A stretch of 64,000 nucleotides of DNA from Achromobacter sp. Bel (GTDB lineage: Bacteria > Pseudomonadota > Gammaproteobacteria > Burkholderiales > Burkholderiaceae_B), in contig NZ_JABBJN010000006.1 of assembly GCF_012928505.1 (NCBI RefSeq), positions 1 to 64,000 of the forward strand, given 5' to 3'. Position numbers and translations under genes: made by a program. The stretch's first letter is position 1. Each line of letters opens with the position of its first letter. The notes under the pieces are model-generated. The model had not been told where the DNA came from and searched no databases. It saw only the letters and a program-made list of their open reading frames with translations. Below are positions 36,904 to 50,939 of this stretch, piece by piece.

Positions 36904-39219
36904 ATGGCTGACGCCGCCGACACCGTTGACCGGACCTCGCGCTCAGGGCTGTGGTTGACGATAGTGCTGGCGGTGCTGGCGGCCGTGCTGGGTTCCCTCA
37001 ATGGCCTGGGCCGGGTCGATCAGATCCTCTATGACCGTGTCGCGGCGCTGACCGGCCGCGCGGCCGACCCCGACATCCTGATCGTCGCCATTGACGACGC
37101 CAGCATCGATACGCTGGGGCGATGGCCGTGGCGGCGTGCGATCCATGCGGCGCTGCTGGACCGCCTGCAAGGCGTCCGCGCCGTCGGGTTGGACCTGATC
37201 TTCGCGGAAAGCGACACCGTCAACCCCAACGACGACCGCATCCTGGCCGACAGCATCCGCCGCAATGGCCACACCGTCTTGCCGGTCGTGCTGGACCGTC
37301 TGTCCAACCCGTCGTCCATGGCCTCCCCCATCCCCATCCTGGCGCAAGCGGCCGCATCCAGTGGCTTCATCAACGCCCGTGTCGATTCCGACGGCGTCGT
37401 GCGCGAAGCGACGCCGGCGATGGAATTCGCGGGCAAACGCCGCTTCCATCTTGCCCTGTCCATGCTCGAGGTCGGCGGCCAGCCCGAGAAAGCGCAACAG
37501 CTGCTGCAACAGGCGGGCCCCGACGGCAGCATCCTGATTCCCTACGCCGGCTCCACGGCCCACATGCGCAGCGTCTCGTACCTGTCGGTGCTGCGCGGCG
37601 ACGTGTCGCCCGACGAATTACGCGGCAAATACGTGCTGGTCGGCGCCTGGGCCACCGGCCTGGGCGACGCCTACCCCACGCCGGTCTCGCATGACCTCGC
37701 CGGCATGTCCGGCGTGGAGATCATCGCCAACGTGCTGCAAGCGGCGCGCGACGGCATTTCGTACCAGCGGCCGGCGGCCGCCTGGAACGCGGTGTTCTCC
37801 GCCCTGCCTGTGCTGCTGGCCTGCCTGGCCTTGTGGCGGCTATCGCCCAAACGCGCGCTGCTGGTCAGCGTCGCCTTGATCGCGGGCATTCTGCTGGCCT
37901 CCTGGATGCTGCTGGCCCACGCCAATCTGTGGTTTGCGCCCACTGCCGCCCTGCTGGGGGTGACACTCTGCTACCCGCTCTGGAGCTGGCGAAGCCAGGA
38001 AGCGGCCCTGCGCTACATGGACAACGAACTGCGCCGGCTGCAGCGCGAGTACCCGCCGGTGTTGAACGAGGCCCGCGCCCAGCTCGCCGGCCCTAACGCC
38101 TCGCTTGAAAGCCGGGTGGGTGAATTGCGGCGCGCACTGGCACGCGTGCGCAACCTGCGGCGCTTCCTGGCTGACGGGCTCGACGGCATGCCCGACGCCA
38201 CGCTCGTCTTCGATCAGGAAGGCCGCATGCAATTCCGCAATCAGGCCGCCGTCATGTACTTCCAGCGTCTGGGTATGCGGCCGCCGCGCGTCGGCCACCC
38301 TGCCACGCACCTGCTTGAGAAGACCATTTCCGACGACGCCACCCGGCAGCGCGTGGCGGAGGCGCTAAGCGGGCAACGTCCCGCGGACGCGACATCGCCT
38401 TGGAGCGCCGACTTGGAAGTGCGCGATTACGCCGGCCGCGACCTGATCCTGAAATGCGCCCCCATCCATACCGCCGAAGGCAACTTCGCCGGCACCGTCG
38501 CCACGCTGACCGATATCTCGCGCATCCGCCAGGCAGAGCGGCAGCGGGAAGAGACCCTGCGCTTCATCTCGCATGACATGCGCGCGCCGCAAAGCTCCAT
38601 CCTGGCGCTGGTGGAGATGAAGCAGGAGGACGGTGCGCAGGACGGCCAGGGCGATACCCTGGCCCGCATCGCCACGCTGGCTAATCGCACCCTGCATCTG
38701 GTCGACGACTTCGTGCATCTGACGCGGGCCGAGTCCATGACGATCAGCGCCGTGGAACTGGACCTGGGCAGCCTGCTGCAGGACGGCGTCGACGAATTCT
38801 GGGCATCCGCCCACAAGCGCGGCATCGCGCTGGACCTGCGCATGCCGTTGCCCGCCGCCTACACCCGCGGCGACCAGACGCTGTTGATGCGCGCGCTGTG
38901 CAACCTGATCGACAACGCCATCAAATACAGCCCCGCGCAGACACGGATCGAATGCGGCATTGACGAAGAGCCCGGCTTCTGGCGGGTGGCTATCCGCGAT
39001 CAGGGCCAAGGTATCGCCGAAACGGATCTGGCCCGCTTGTTCGAACCCTTCTCGCGGATCGGCGTCGAAACGCGCGGTGACGTAGGCGGTGCAGGCCTGG
39101 GCCTGGCCTTCGTGCGCACGGTGGCCGAGCGCCATGGCGGATCGGTCGAGGTTGCGAGCGAACTGGGCACCGGTTCGGTATTCACCTTGCGCCTGCCCGC
39201 AGCGCCCGAAGCCCCGTAG
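36904..39219 (+). CDS. CHASE2-domain sensor histidine kinase
   Basis: 771 aa. One N-terminal helix (about 15-37), a periplasmic CHASE2 domain (about 45-295, with LIVAIDDASIDTLGRWPWRR), three clustered helices (about 300-370), a PAS-like region (about 420-530, DATLVFDQEGRMQFRNQAAV), then HisKA with the phospho-accepting H557 in FISHDMRAPQSS and a HATPase domain with NLIDNAIKYSP and GGAGLGLAFV. It is cotranscribed with the response regulator and the LysM-FecR protein, 10 bases after the latter. CHASE2 ligands are unknown in the family; periplasmic contact with the FecR-LysM partner is an inference. Confidence 0.92.
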   Translation: MADAADTVDRTSRSGLWLTIVLAVLAAVLGSLNGLGRVDQILYDRVAALTGRAADPDILIVAIDDASIDTLGRWPWRRAIHAALLDRLQGVRAVGLDLIFAESDTVNPNDDRILADSIRRNGHTVLPVVLDRLSNPSSMASPIPILAQAAASSGFINARVDSDGVVREATPAMEFAGKRRFHLALSMLEVGGQPEKAQQLLQQAGPDGSILIPYAGSTAHMRSVSYLSVLRGDVSPDELRGKYVLVGAWATGLGDAYPTPVSHDLAGMSGVEIIANVLQAARDGISYQRPAAAWNAVFSALPVLLACLALWRLSPKRALLVSVALIAGILLASWMLLAHANLWFAPTAALLGVTLCYPLWSWRSQEAALRYMDNELRRLQREYPPVLNEARAQLAGPNASLESRVGELRRALARVRNLRRFLADGLDGMPDATLVFDQEGRMQFRNQAAVMYFQRLGMRPPRVGHPATHLLEKTISDDATRQRVAEALSGQRPADATSPWSADLEVRDYAGRDLILKCAPIHTAEGNFAGTVATLTDISRIRQAERQREETLRFISHDMRAPQSSILALVEMKQEDGAQDGQGDTLARIATLANRTLHLVDDFVHLTRAESMTISAVELDLGSLLQDGVDEFWASAHKRGIALDLRMPLPAAYTRGDQTLLMRALCNLIDNAIKYSPAQTRIECGIDEEPGFWRVAIRDQGQGIAETDLARLFEPFSRIGVETRGDVGGAGLGLAFVRTVAERHGGSVEVASELGTGSVFTLRLPAAPEAP

Positions 39220-39228
39220 CGCCAGCGC

Positions 39229-40503
39229 CTACTGGAAGGTGTGCGAGATCACGCCGGGCTTGCCGGCCTTGATTTCCAGGGTGCCCCGGTATGGCGGCAA
39301 GTCCGCATTGCGCAGCACCACCTGGTACTTCCCGGGTATCAGCCGCAGCTCTTTGACGGGCGGGCTGATGCCGCGTGCGATGCCGTTGATCCACACCTCG
39401 CCCCAAGGGCGGATGTCCAGGCGCACCGTCACGGGAACCGCCAATGGCTTGGGCTTGGGCGCTTCGTCGGTGGACGGCGCCGCAACGGCCGGCGCTTCGG
39501 TGGCAGGAGCCGGTGCTTGCACCGATGCGGCGGGAGGAGGCTCCGCCACGCTGGGATCCTTTGTGGCCGGCGCCTGTTCCGGCTGGGGCGCCGTCGGCGC
39601 CGGGGGTTGCCATTGCGCGGTCGGCAGCGGCGGCGTCGACGCCACAGGCGGCAAGTTCGCTTGCGGGAGCGGATGAACCGCAGGCGGGTTGGGCTGGACC
39701 AATTCCGAACTCGTGATCAGGGTATGCGGCGTCCCCATGCCCCAATGGACCCAGGCATACATGCCCATGCCGATCAGCGCGGCGACGCACAGCAGGCCCA
39801 ACACTGGGCGGCGGCGACTGGCCGGCTTGGCCGCCGGGGCCGAGGGCGGCGGCACATAGGCGGCGCCCGCCCCGGAGTCGGCTTGCGCCGGTGCCGGTTC
39901 AATGTATGCCGCCACGCCCAGCAAGGCGGCCAGTTCCGCCAGCGTCTGTGGCCGGTCCGCGGGCGCCATGGCAAGACCCGTGTCAATGACGGCAAGGAAA
40001 TCGGGGCTGTACTTGGAAAAACCTTGGGAAGCCAACGGTTCGTAGGTGTCCGTGGCGCGGCGTTCCGGCGCGGGCGGCGGACGATGGCCAGTCACCAGGG
40101 CATGCATCACGGCGCACAAGGCGTAGACGTCGCTCCAGGGGCCGCGTGGCCATTCCATGGAGTCGGAATACAGTTCGAACGGCGCAAAGCCCGGGGTCGG
40201 GCTCCGGCTGGCGCGGCGCGAGCGCGCCACGACAAGTTCTGGCAGCAAATGGGCGCGCGCGCCCTCGTCCATGCCCACCGTTTCCAGCGAGATATCGCCA
40301 CAGATCTCGCCTTGCGCATGCAGGGCGATCAGCGACGGCAGCAGATCCGACAAGAGCCGCTTGATACGCGTTTCCGGCACGCCTCCCGCCGTGCTGGCGG
40401 CGATCGCGCTCAAAGGGCGCAGGGCAAGCGGCGCAGCGCCGGAAAAGGGGCCACGCGGCGTCAGGAGGCCGGTGGACGAAGGCATTATCGGAATTGCGCT
40501 CAT
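39229..40503 (-). CDS. Pseudokinase-like protein with membrane helix and C-terminal PEGA domain
   Basis: 424 aa. Residues about 45-195 look like the C-lobe of a Ser/Thr protein kinase: the catalytic-loop remnant HAQGEICGDISLETV, the APE-like GFAPFELYS and the helix WSDVYALCAVMHALVTGHRP. The N-lobe with the glycine loop and lysine is missing and no DFG motif is seen, so catalysis is unlikely. A membrane helix (about 233-253) is followed by about 100 residues of proline/alanine-rich linker and a PEGA domain (RLDIRPWGEVWINGIARGIS). The ATG at 40503 is chosen; one 20 codons upstream would put a cysteine-rich tail in front. It faces the kinase gene convergently and is divergent from a lipoprotein gene. 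Confidence 0.8.
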   Translation of the reverse strand: MSAIPIMPSSTGLLTPRGPFSGAAPLALRPLSAIAASTAGGVPETRIKRLLSDLLPSLIALHAQGEICGDISLETVGMDEGARAHLLPELVVARSRRASRSPTPGFAPFELYSDSMEWPRGPWSDVYALCAVMHALVTGHRPPPAPERRATDTYEPLASQGFSKYSPDFLAVIDTGLAMAPADRPQTLAELAALLGVAAYIEPAPAQADSGAGAAYVPPPSAPAAKPASRRRPVLGLLCVAALIGMGMYAWVHWGMGTPHTLITSSELVQPNPPAVHPLPQANLPPVASTPPLPTAQWQPPAPTAPQPEQAPATKDPSVAEPPPAASVQAPAPATEAPAVAAPSTDEAPKPKPLAVPVTVRLDIRPWGEVWINGIARGISPPVKELRLIPGKYQVVLRNADLPPYRGTLEIKAGKPGVISHTFQ

Positions 40504-40638
40504 GCGCGTAGTGTGCAAAGGTTGAATAGCCTGAATATTATCCAATCCGCAACAGCAGGACATTGCCGAAAATGTCCGAGCGCATCAGGCTGTGGCACGA
40601 TAGCGTACCGCCTAATACCCCTACTCCCCTTTCAAGCT

Positions 40639-41034
40639 ATGAAAATCCGCTTTCTGAGCAGTCTGCTCGGCGCGTCGTTGATGCTGGCGGGCTGCGCCGG
40701 GATCCCGTCCGGCCCACCCGAAGCCCCGGCCACCCCCGAGGCATTGTCGCAATTGCAACAAATCCGCGATGCCTATGGCGCCGGCAGATATGGCGAAGTC
40801 ATCCGCGGCGTCGCCACTTCCGACGCCTTGGCGACCTCGCCCCGCGCTGTGCGCGTCGAGGCCTACAAGCTGCAGGCATTCAGCTATTGCGTCACCCGTT
40901 ACGCCCAATTGTGCGAAGACAGCTTCGCCCGGATCCTGGCGCTGGATCCTGCTTTCGAACTAGCCCCGAACGAAGCCGGACACCCGTCCTGGGGGCCGGC
41001 CTTCCAGCGCGCGCGAGCGCAAGCCGGAAAGTAG
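40639..41034 (+). CDS. Small lipoprotein, TssQ-like
   Basis: 131 aa. Signal peptide with lipobox LAGC, so the mature protein is anchored at cysteine about 19. The rest is alpha-helical and TPR-like (LQQIRDAYGAGRYGEVIRGV, ALDPAFELAPNEAGHPSWGP). It resembles small lipoproteins called TssQ that occur near type VI secretion genes in Burkholderiales, but no type VI gene is in the window and the match is from memory only. It is divergent from the pseudokinase-PEGA gene, which suggests a joint envelope role. Confidence 0.75.
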   Translation: MKIRFLSSLLGASLMLAGCAGIPSGPPEAPATPEALSQLQQIRDAYGAGRYGEVIRGVATSDALATSPRAVRVEAYKLQAFSYCVTRYAQLCEDSFARILALDPAFELAPNEAGHPSWGPAFQRARAQAGK

Positions 41035-41076
41035 CCGCATCCCGGCTCCTGCGGCTTGCCAGCCGCGCAAGAAAGA

Positions 41077-41108
41077 AAAAGGCCGCTGATTCGCATCAGC
41101 GGCCTTCT
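41077..41108. terminator. Bidirectional terminator between lipoprotein gene and rpoC
   Basis: Perfect stem AAGGCCGCTGAT/ATCAGCGGCCTT (41079-41090 with 41095-41106), loop TCGC, with an A run before (five A) and TTCTTGTTTT after. It ends the rpoBC transcript on the minus strand and the lipoprotein gene on the plus strand. Confidence 0.9.
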
Positions 41109-41161
41109 TGTTTTCAGCCCCCGCGCCGGGACGGCGCGCGGGGGACTGCCGGGGGTTCCGC

Positions 41162-44100
41162 TTATTCGGCGGCGTCCTCGGTGCCGATATCGGCGGCCGG
41201 GCTTTCCGCGTCCGCACCCACCGTGACCGGCGAGTCTTCGAACGGGTTGGCCTGCTGGCGAGCGGCTTCGCGTTCCGCCGCCTCCAGCTCTTCCTTGTCG
41301 CGGCGTGCATGGTGGTAAGCCAAGCCGGTACCCGCCGGGATGAGGCGGCCGACGATGACGTTTTCCTTCAAGCCACGCAGGTCGTCGCGCTTGCCCATGA
41401 TGGCGGCTTCGGTCAGGACACGAGTGGTTTCCTGGAACGAAGCGGCCGAGATGAACGAGTCGGTCGACAGCGAGGCCTTCGTGATACCCAGCAGCACGTT
41501 GTCGTAGGTTGCCGGGATACGCTCTTCGGCTGCCATGCGATCGTTGGCGTTCAGCAGTTCGGAGCGCTCGACCTGCTCGCCCGGGATGAACTCGGTATCG
41601 CCAGCATCGACGATGTTCACGCGGCGCAGCATCTGACGAACAATCACTTCGATGTGCTTGTCGTTGATCTTCACGCCTTGCAGACGGTACACGTCCTGCA
41701 CTTCGTCGACGATGTAGGTCGCCAGCTTCTCGATGCCTTGCAAGCGCAGGATGTCGTGGGGATCGGCCGGGCCGTCCACGATCATTTCGCCCTTGTTCAC
41801 CACTTGGCCGTCGTGCACCAGAACCTGCTTTTCCTTCGGAATCAGGAACTCGTGGCTCACGCCTTCCAGGTCGGTGATGACCAGACGCTGCTTGCCCTTG
41901 GTGTCCTTACCGAACGACACCGTACCGGTGACGTCGGCGAGCATGCCGGCGTCCTTCGGCGAACGGGCTTCGAACAGTTCGGCCACACGCGGCAGACCGC
42001 CGGTAATGTCGCGGGTCTTTTGCGATTCTTGCGGAATACGCGCCAGGACTTCACCCACGGCAACCTGCTGGCCGTCGCGCACGGTAATCAGCGCGCCCAC
42101 CGGGAACGAGATGTTCACCGAGTGATCGGTGCCGGCGATCTTGACGTCTTCGCCGTTCTCGTTGACCAGCTTGATCTGCGGACGCATGACGATCTTGCCG
42201 CCACGGGTCTTCGGCGTGATGACGACGAGCGTCGACAGGCCGGTGACTTCGTCCACCTGCTTGGCAACGGTCACGCCTTCTTCGATGTTCTCGAAGCGGA
42301 CGGCACCGCCGTATTCCGACACGATCGGACGGGTCAGCGGATCCCACGTCGCCAGACGCGCACCCGCCTTCACGGCTTCGCCATCGCCCACCAGCACGGT
42401 CGCGCCGTACGGGATCTTGTGGCGTTCGCGTTCGCGGCCGTTGTCGTCGAAGATCGCCAGTTCGCCGGAGCGCGAGATCGCCACACGTTCGCCCTTGGCG
42501 TTCGTGACATAGCGCATCGTGCTGGCAAAACCGACCAGACCGCTGGACTTGGTTTCCACCGCGCTGGCCAGGGCCGAACGCGATGCCGCGCCACCGATGT
42601 GGAACGTACGCATCGTAAGCTGCGTGCCCGGTTCACCGATGGACTGGGCAGCGATAACGCCAACTGCCTCGCCCTGGTTGACCGGCGAACCGCGACCCAG
42701 GTCACGGCCGTAGCAGTGTGCGCACAGACCGTGACGCGTTTCGCACGTCAGCGGGGTGCGGACCTTGACTTCGTCCACGCCGATGCGGTCGATGGTGTCG
42801 ACCAGGTCTTCGTCCAGCAGGGTGCCGGCGACGATGGCCGTTTCCTGCGTGTCCGGGTTGATGATGTCCACGGCGGCAACACGACCCAGGATGCGGTCGC
42901 GCAGCGGTTCGATGACTTCACCACCTTCCACCAGGGCCTTCATGTTGTAGCCCAGCGACGTACCGCAATCGTCCTCGGTGATCACCAAGTCTTGCGTCAC
43001 GTCGACCAGACGACGGGTCAGGTAGCCCGAGTTCGCGGTCTTCAGTGCCGTATCGGCCAGACCCTTACGCGCACCGTGAGTCGAGATGAAGTACTGAAGC
43101 ACGTTCAGACCTTCACGGAAGTTCGCGGTAATGGGCGTTTCGATAATCGAGCCGTCCGGCTTGGCCATCAGGCCGCGCATACCGGCCAGCTGGCGGATCT
43201 GGGCAGCCGAACCACGGGCGCCCGAGTCAGCCATCATGTAGATCGAGTTAAACGATTCCTGGCGCACTTCTTCGCCGTGACGGTTCACAACCGGCTCGGT
43301 AGCCAGTTGTTCCATCATCGCCTTGCCGACCTTGTCGCCAGCCTTGCCCCAGATGTCCACCACGTTGTTGTAGCGTTCTTGGGACGTGACCAGACCCGAC
43401 GAGTACTGCTTGTCGATTTCCTTCACTTCGCGGCTGGCTTCAGCCAGGATGCCTTCCTTGGCGGTCGGGATCAGCATGTCGCCCATGGCGATCGAGATAC
43501 CGCCGCGCGTGGCCAGCTTGAAACCGGACTGCATCAGCTTGTCGGCAAAAATCACCGTGTCGCGCAGGCCGCAACGGCGGAACGACTGGTTGATCAGGCG
43601 CGAAATTTCTTTCTTCTTCAGGGCCTTGTTCAGGACCGTGAAGGGCAGGCCCTTCGGCAGGATCTCGGACAGCAGCGCGCGGCCGACCGTCGTTTCATGA
43701 CGGCGGATCACGGGTTGCCATTCGCCAGCCTCGTCGCGCTCGTGCTCTTTCAGACGCACGGTCACGCGGGATTGCAGCTCGACTTCACCGTTGTCGTAGG
43801 CGCGTTGCACTTCAGCGACGTCGGTGAAGAAAATGCCTTCGCCGCGGCCGTTGATGCGCTCACGCGTCGTGTAGTACAGACCCAGCACGATATCCTGGGA
43901 CGGCACGATCGACGGTTCGCCGTTGGCCGGGAACAGCACGTTGTTCGACGCCAGCATCAGCGTACGCGCTTCCAGCTGGGCTTCCAGCGACAGCGGCACG
44001 TGGACAGCCATCTGGTCACCGTCGAAGTCGGCGTTGAACGCCGCGCAAACCAGCGGGTGCAGCTGGATGGCCTTGCCTTCGATCAGGACCGGCTCGAACG

Positions 44101-45405
44101 CCTGGATGCCCAAACGGTGCAGCGTGGGCGCACGGTTCAGCATGACCGGGTGTTCGCGGATGACTTCTTCCAGGATGTCCCAGACCACCGGTTCCTGGCT
44201 TTCCACCAGCTTCTTGGCAGCCTTGATGGTCGTGGCCAGGCCCATCATCTCCAGACGATTGAAGATGAACGGCTTGAACAGTTCCAGGGCCATCAGCTTG
44301 GGCAGGCCGCACTGGTGCAGCTTGAGCTGCGGACCCACCACGATGACCGAACGGCCCGAGTAGTCGACGCGCTTGCCCAGCAGGTTCTGACGGAAACGAC
44401 CGCTCTTGCCCTTGATCATGTCGGCCAGGGACTTCAGCTGGCGCTTGTTGGCGCCCGTCATGGCCTTGCCGCGGCGACCGTTGTCCAGCAGCGAGTCAAC
44501 AGCTTCCTGCAGCATCCGCTTTTCGTTGCGCAGGATGATTTCCGGCGCCTTGAGCTCCAGAAGGCGCTTCAAGCGGTTGTTGCGGTTGATGACGCGGCGG
44601 TACAGGTCGTTCAGGTCGGAGGTCGCGAAGCGGCCGCCGTCCAGCGGCACCAGCGGACGCAGGTCCGGCGGCAGCACGGGCAGCACTTCCATGACCATCC
44701 ACTCGGCCTTGATGCCCGACTTCTGGAAGCCTTCCAGCACCTTCAGGCGCTTGGAGATCTTCTTGATCTTGGCTTCCGAGCTGGTGGCCTTCAGTTCGCC
44801 GCGCAGCGTTTCCACTTCGCGGTCGATGTCGATGGTGCGCAGCAGTTCGCGCACGGCTTCCGCGCCCATCAGGGCACGGAAGTCGTCGCCGTACTCTTCG
44901 GTCTTGGCAAGGAAATCGTCATCCGACATGATCTGGCCGCGCTTGAGCGGCGTCATGCCAGGTTCGATCACGCACCAGGCTTCGAAGTACAGGACGCGTT
45001 CGATGTCGCGCAGGGTCATGTCGAGCACCATGCCCAGACGCGACGGCAGGCTCTTCAGGAACCAGATGTGCGCGACGGGGCTGGCCAGCTCGATGTGGCC
45101 CATGCGTTCACGACGAACCTTGGCGACGGTGACTTCAACGCCGCACTTCTCGCAGATCACGCCACGGTGCTTCAAGCGCTTGTACTTGCCGCACAAGCAC
45201 TCGTAGTCCTTGATCGGGCCAAAGATCTTCGAGCAGAACAGGCCGTCGCGCTCAGGCTTGAACGTGCGGTAGTTGATGGTCTCGGGCTTGCGAACTTCGC
45301 CGTAAGACCACGAACGGATCTTCTCGGGCGAGGCGATGCCGATCTTGATGGCATCGAATTGCTCGTCTTGCGAGACTTGCTTAAATAGGTCGAGTAGCGC
45401 TTTCA

Positions 45406-45406
<1 letters not shown>
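41162..45406 (-). CDS. rpoC: DNA-directed RNA polymerase subunit beta-prime
   Basis: 1414-aa largest polymerase subunit. Zinc site [20 protein letters not shown] near the N-terminus, the active-centre magnesium loop [12 protein letters not shown], the bridge helix and trigger-loop region with [10 protein letters not shown], and the second zinc site with [16 protein letters not shown]. The length equals that of Bordetella-type enzymes. Its start shares one base with the rpoB stop (TAATG), so the two subunits are coupled. It is followed by a strong terminator. Confidence 0.99.
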
Positions 45407-49518
<4,112 letters not shown>

Positions 49519-49575
49519 GAGCACTCCGACTCGAGGTTGCATGGGCCGTCAACCACGGCCCTAGGTGATACGACT

Positions 49576-49622
49576 CCAGGAAACCCCTCTGAAAAGGCAT
49601 GACCCCAGTAGGGGTTTCCTGG
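49576..49622 (-). repeat. 13-bp inverted repeat between rplL and rpoB
   Basis: CCAGGAAACCCCT (49576-49588) is exactly complementary to 49610-49622, with 21 bases between; a smaller hairpin (ACCCC/GGGGT) can form at one side. It lies upstream of rpoB and downstream of the partial terminator, in the place where E. coli has an RNase III processing site. The same role is likely here but not proven. Confidence 0.7.
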
Positions 49623-49628
49623 AAACGC

Positions 49629-49665
49629 AAAAGCCCGGGGACTGCAAACTGTGCTGTCCCCGGGC
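49629..49665 (-). terminator. Partial terminator (attenuator) after rplL
   Basis: Stem GCCCGGGGAC/GTCCCCGGGC (49633-49642 with 49656-49665), 13-base loop, followed on the minus strand by TTTTGCG. The short T run suggests incomplete termination, which lets part of the transcripts continue into rpoBC, as in E. coli. Confidence 0.75.
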
Positions 49666-49679
49666 AGTTGACGCAGGTC

Positions 49680-50060
49680 TTACTTGACTTCGACCTTGGC
49701 GCCAGCTTCTTCCAGCTTCTTCTTGGCGGCTTCGGCGTCAGCCTTGGCCACAGCTTCCTTGACGGGCTTCGGAGCGCCGTCAACCAGGTCCTTGGCTTCC
49801 TTCAGACCCAGACCGGTCAGCTCGCGCACGGCCTTGATGACGCTAACCTTGTTCGCGCCGGCTTCCAGCAGGACGACGGTGAACTCGGTTTGCTCTTCAG
49901 CAGCGGCGGCAGCGCCACCAGCAGCGGGAGCAGCGACAGCGACAGCAGCGGCAGCAGCCGACACGCCGAACTTCTCTTCCATTTCCTTGATCAGCTCGGA
50001 CAGCTCGAGCACGGTCATGCCAGCGATGGCGTCAAGGATTTCAGCTTTGTTAAGTGCCAT
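49680..50060 (-). CDS. rplL: 50S ribosomal protein L7/L12
   Basis: 126-aa stalk protein that recruits the translation GTPases, present in four or six copies. N-terminal dimerisation part [20 protein letters not shown], an alanine-rich hinge (about 35-55) and the C-terminal domain with [20 protein letters not shown]. Normal length; follows rplJ after 81 bases. Confidence 0.98.
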   Translation of the reverse strand: MALNKAEILDAIAGMTVLELSELIKEMEEKFGVSAAAAAVAVAAPAAGGAAAAAEEQTEFTVVLLEAGANKVSVIKAVRELTGLGLKEAKDLVDGAPKPVKEAVAKADAEAAKKKLEEAGAKVEVK

Positions 50061-50141
50061 TTTTCAGAACTCCAAATATTTTGGTAATGCCAGGGTTTGG
50101 GTGTCGCTTCGTCGTTCAGCGAATTCCGGACAGCAGGGCGA

Positions 50142-50666
50142 TTAGGCCGCTGCCTTTTGGTCGCGCACAGCCGCGAGGCCACGGGCGAACTTGGTCGGAA
50201 CTTCGTTGAGCGTACGCACGAATTGCGCGATGGGGGCTTGCATGGTGCCAAGCAGTTTCGACAGCAACTCTTCGCGGGACGGCATGGTGGCCAAGGCCTT
50301 CACACCATCTTGGGTCAGCAGGCTGTTGGGCAATGCGCCCGCCTTGATGACCAGCTTGTCGTTGCTTTTCGCGAAACCTGCGATGACCTTGGCCGCCGAA
50401 ACCGGATCAGTGCTGATACCATAGATCAGCGGACCGGTCAGTTGCTCAGCCAACGGCTCGAAAGCCGTGCCGGCAACAGCACGACGGGCCAGCGAGTTCT
50501 TCAGAACACGCAGATACACGCCCGATTCACGCGCAGTTTTGCGCAGTACGGTGACAGAGGCGACGTCCAGACCACGGTACTCAGCGATAACAATCGATTG
50601 TGCCTTGGCCACTTCAGCCGAGACTTCCTCGATTACCACCGCTTTCTCTTGACGATTGAGACTCAC
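50142..50666 (-). CDS. rplJ: 50S ribosomal protein L10
   Basis: 174-aa stalk base that binds L7/L12 dimers through its C-terminal helix. Starts [20 protein letters not shown] with a GTG start codon, and has [20 protein letters not shown] and [12 protein letters not shown]. In E. coli the L10-L7/L12 complex represses translation at the rplJ leader; the leader upstream here carries two strong hairpins. A GGAG lies about ten bases before the GTG. Confidence 0.97.
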   Translation of the reverse strand: MSLNRQEKAVVIEEVSAEVAKAQSIVIAEYRGLDVASVTVLRKTARESGVYLRVLKNSLARRAVAGTAFEPLAEQLTGPLIYGISTDPVSAAKVIAGFAKSNDKLVIKAGALPNSLLTQDGVKALATMPSREELLSKLLGTMQAPIAQFVRTLNEVPTKFARGLAAVRDQKAAA

Positions 50667-50939
50667 GGTTTGAACACTCCATCAAAAGACGCCTGGGGCC
50701 TGAGCCTTGCGCGTCAACCGAATGCGGCGCCTGGTCGAGTTCTTCGTGTAAAGAAATCTTCCTGGGGACGCCGTCTACGCTGGATCCGAACTAGGTGAGC
50801 TTCGGGATTAAGCGGGGCAGCGGGGATGCTGCTTTCCATACGGAAGGGAGAACCCTTCCACTACCCTGCTCCAGCGGTCTTTGACAGCAACATCCGGAGG
50901 AATCCGGATGCAGCCCAAAGTACGTTTACTGCTGTTGGC
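50667..50939 (-). promoter_or_regulatory. rplA-rplJ intergenic leader, probable L10 operator
   Basis: 273 bases without a gene. Two perfect stems: CATCCGGA/TCCGGATG (50892-50899 with 50904-50911) shortly after the rplA stop and GGAAGGG/CCCTTCC (50842-50848 with 50853-50859). This region is the usual site of the L10 leader that senses excess L10-L12; the exact kink-turn was not confirmed. No clear promoter is seen. Confidence 0.6.

Noticed and set aside
40639-41034. Firm assignment of the lipoprotein to type VI secretion (TssQ)
   Set aside because: Similarity is from memory, the protein is short and no type VI genes are in the window, so only a tentative label is given.
41108-45388. Open frame of 1426 codons on the plus strand
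   Set aside because: It is the antisense shadow of rpoC; the product is rich in H, R, V, D as expected from the complement of a GC-rich gene and matches no family.
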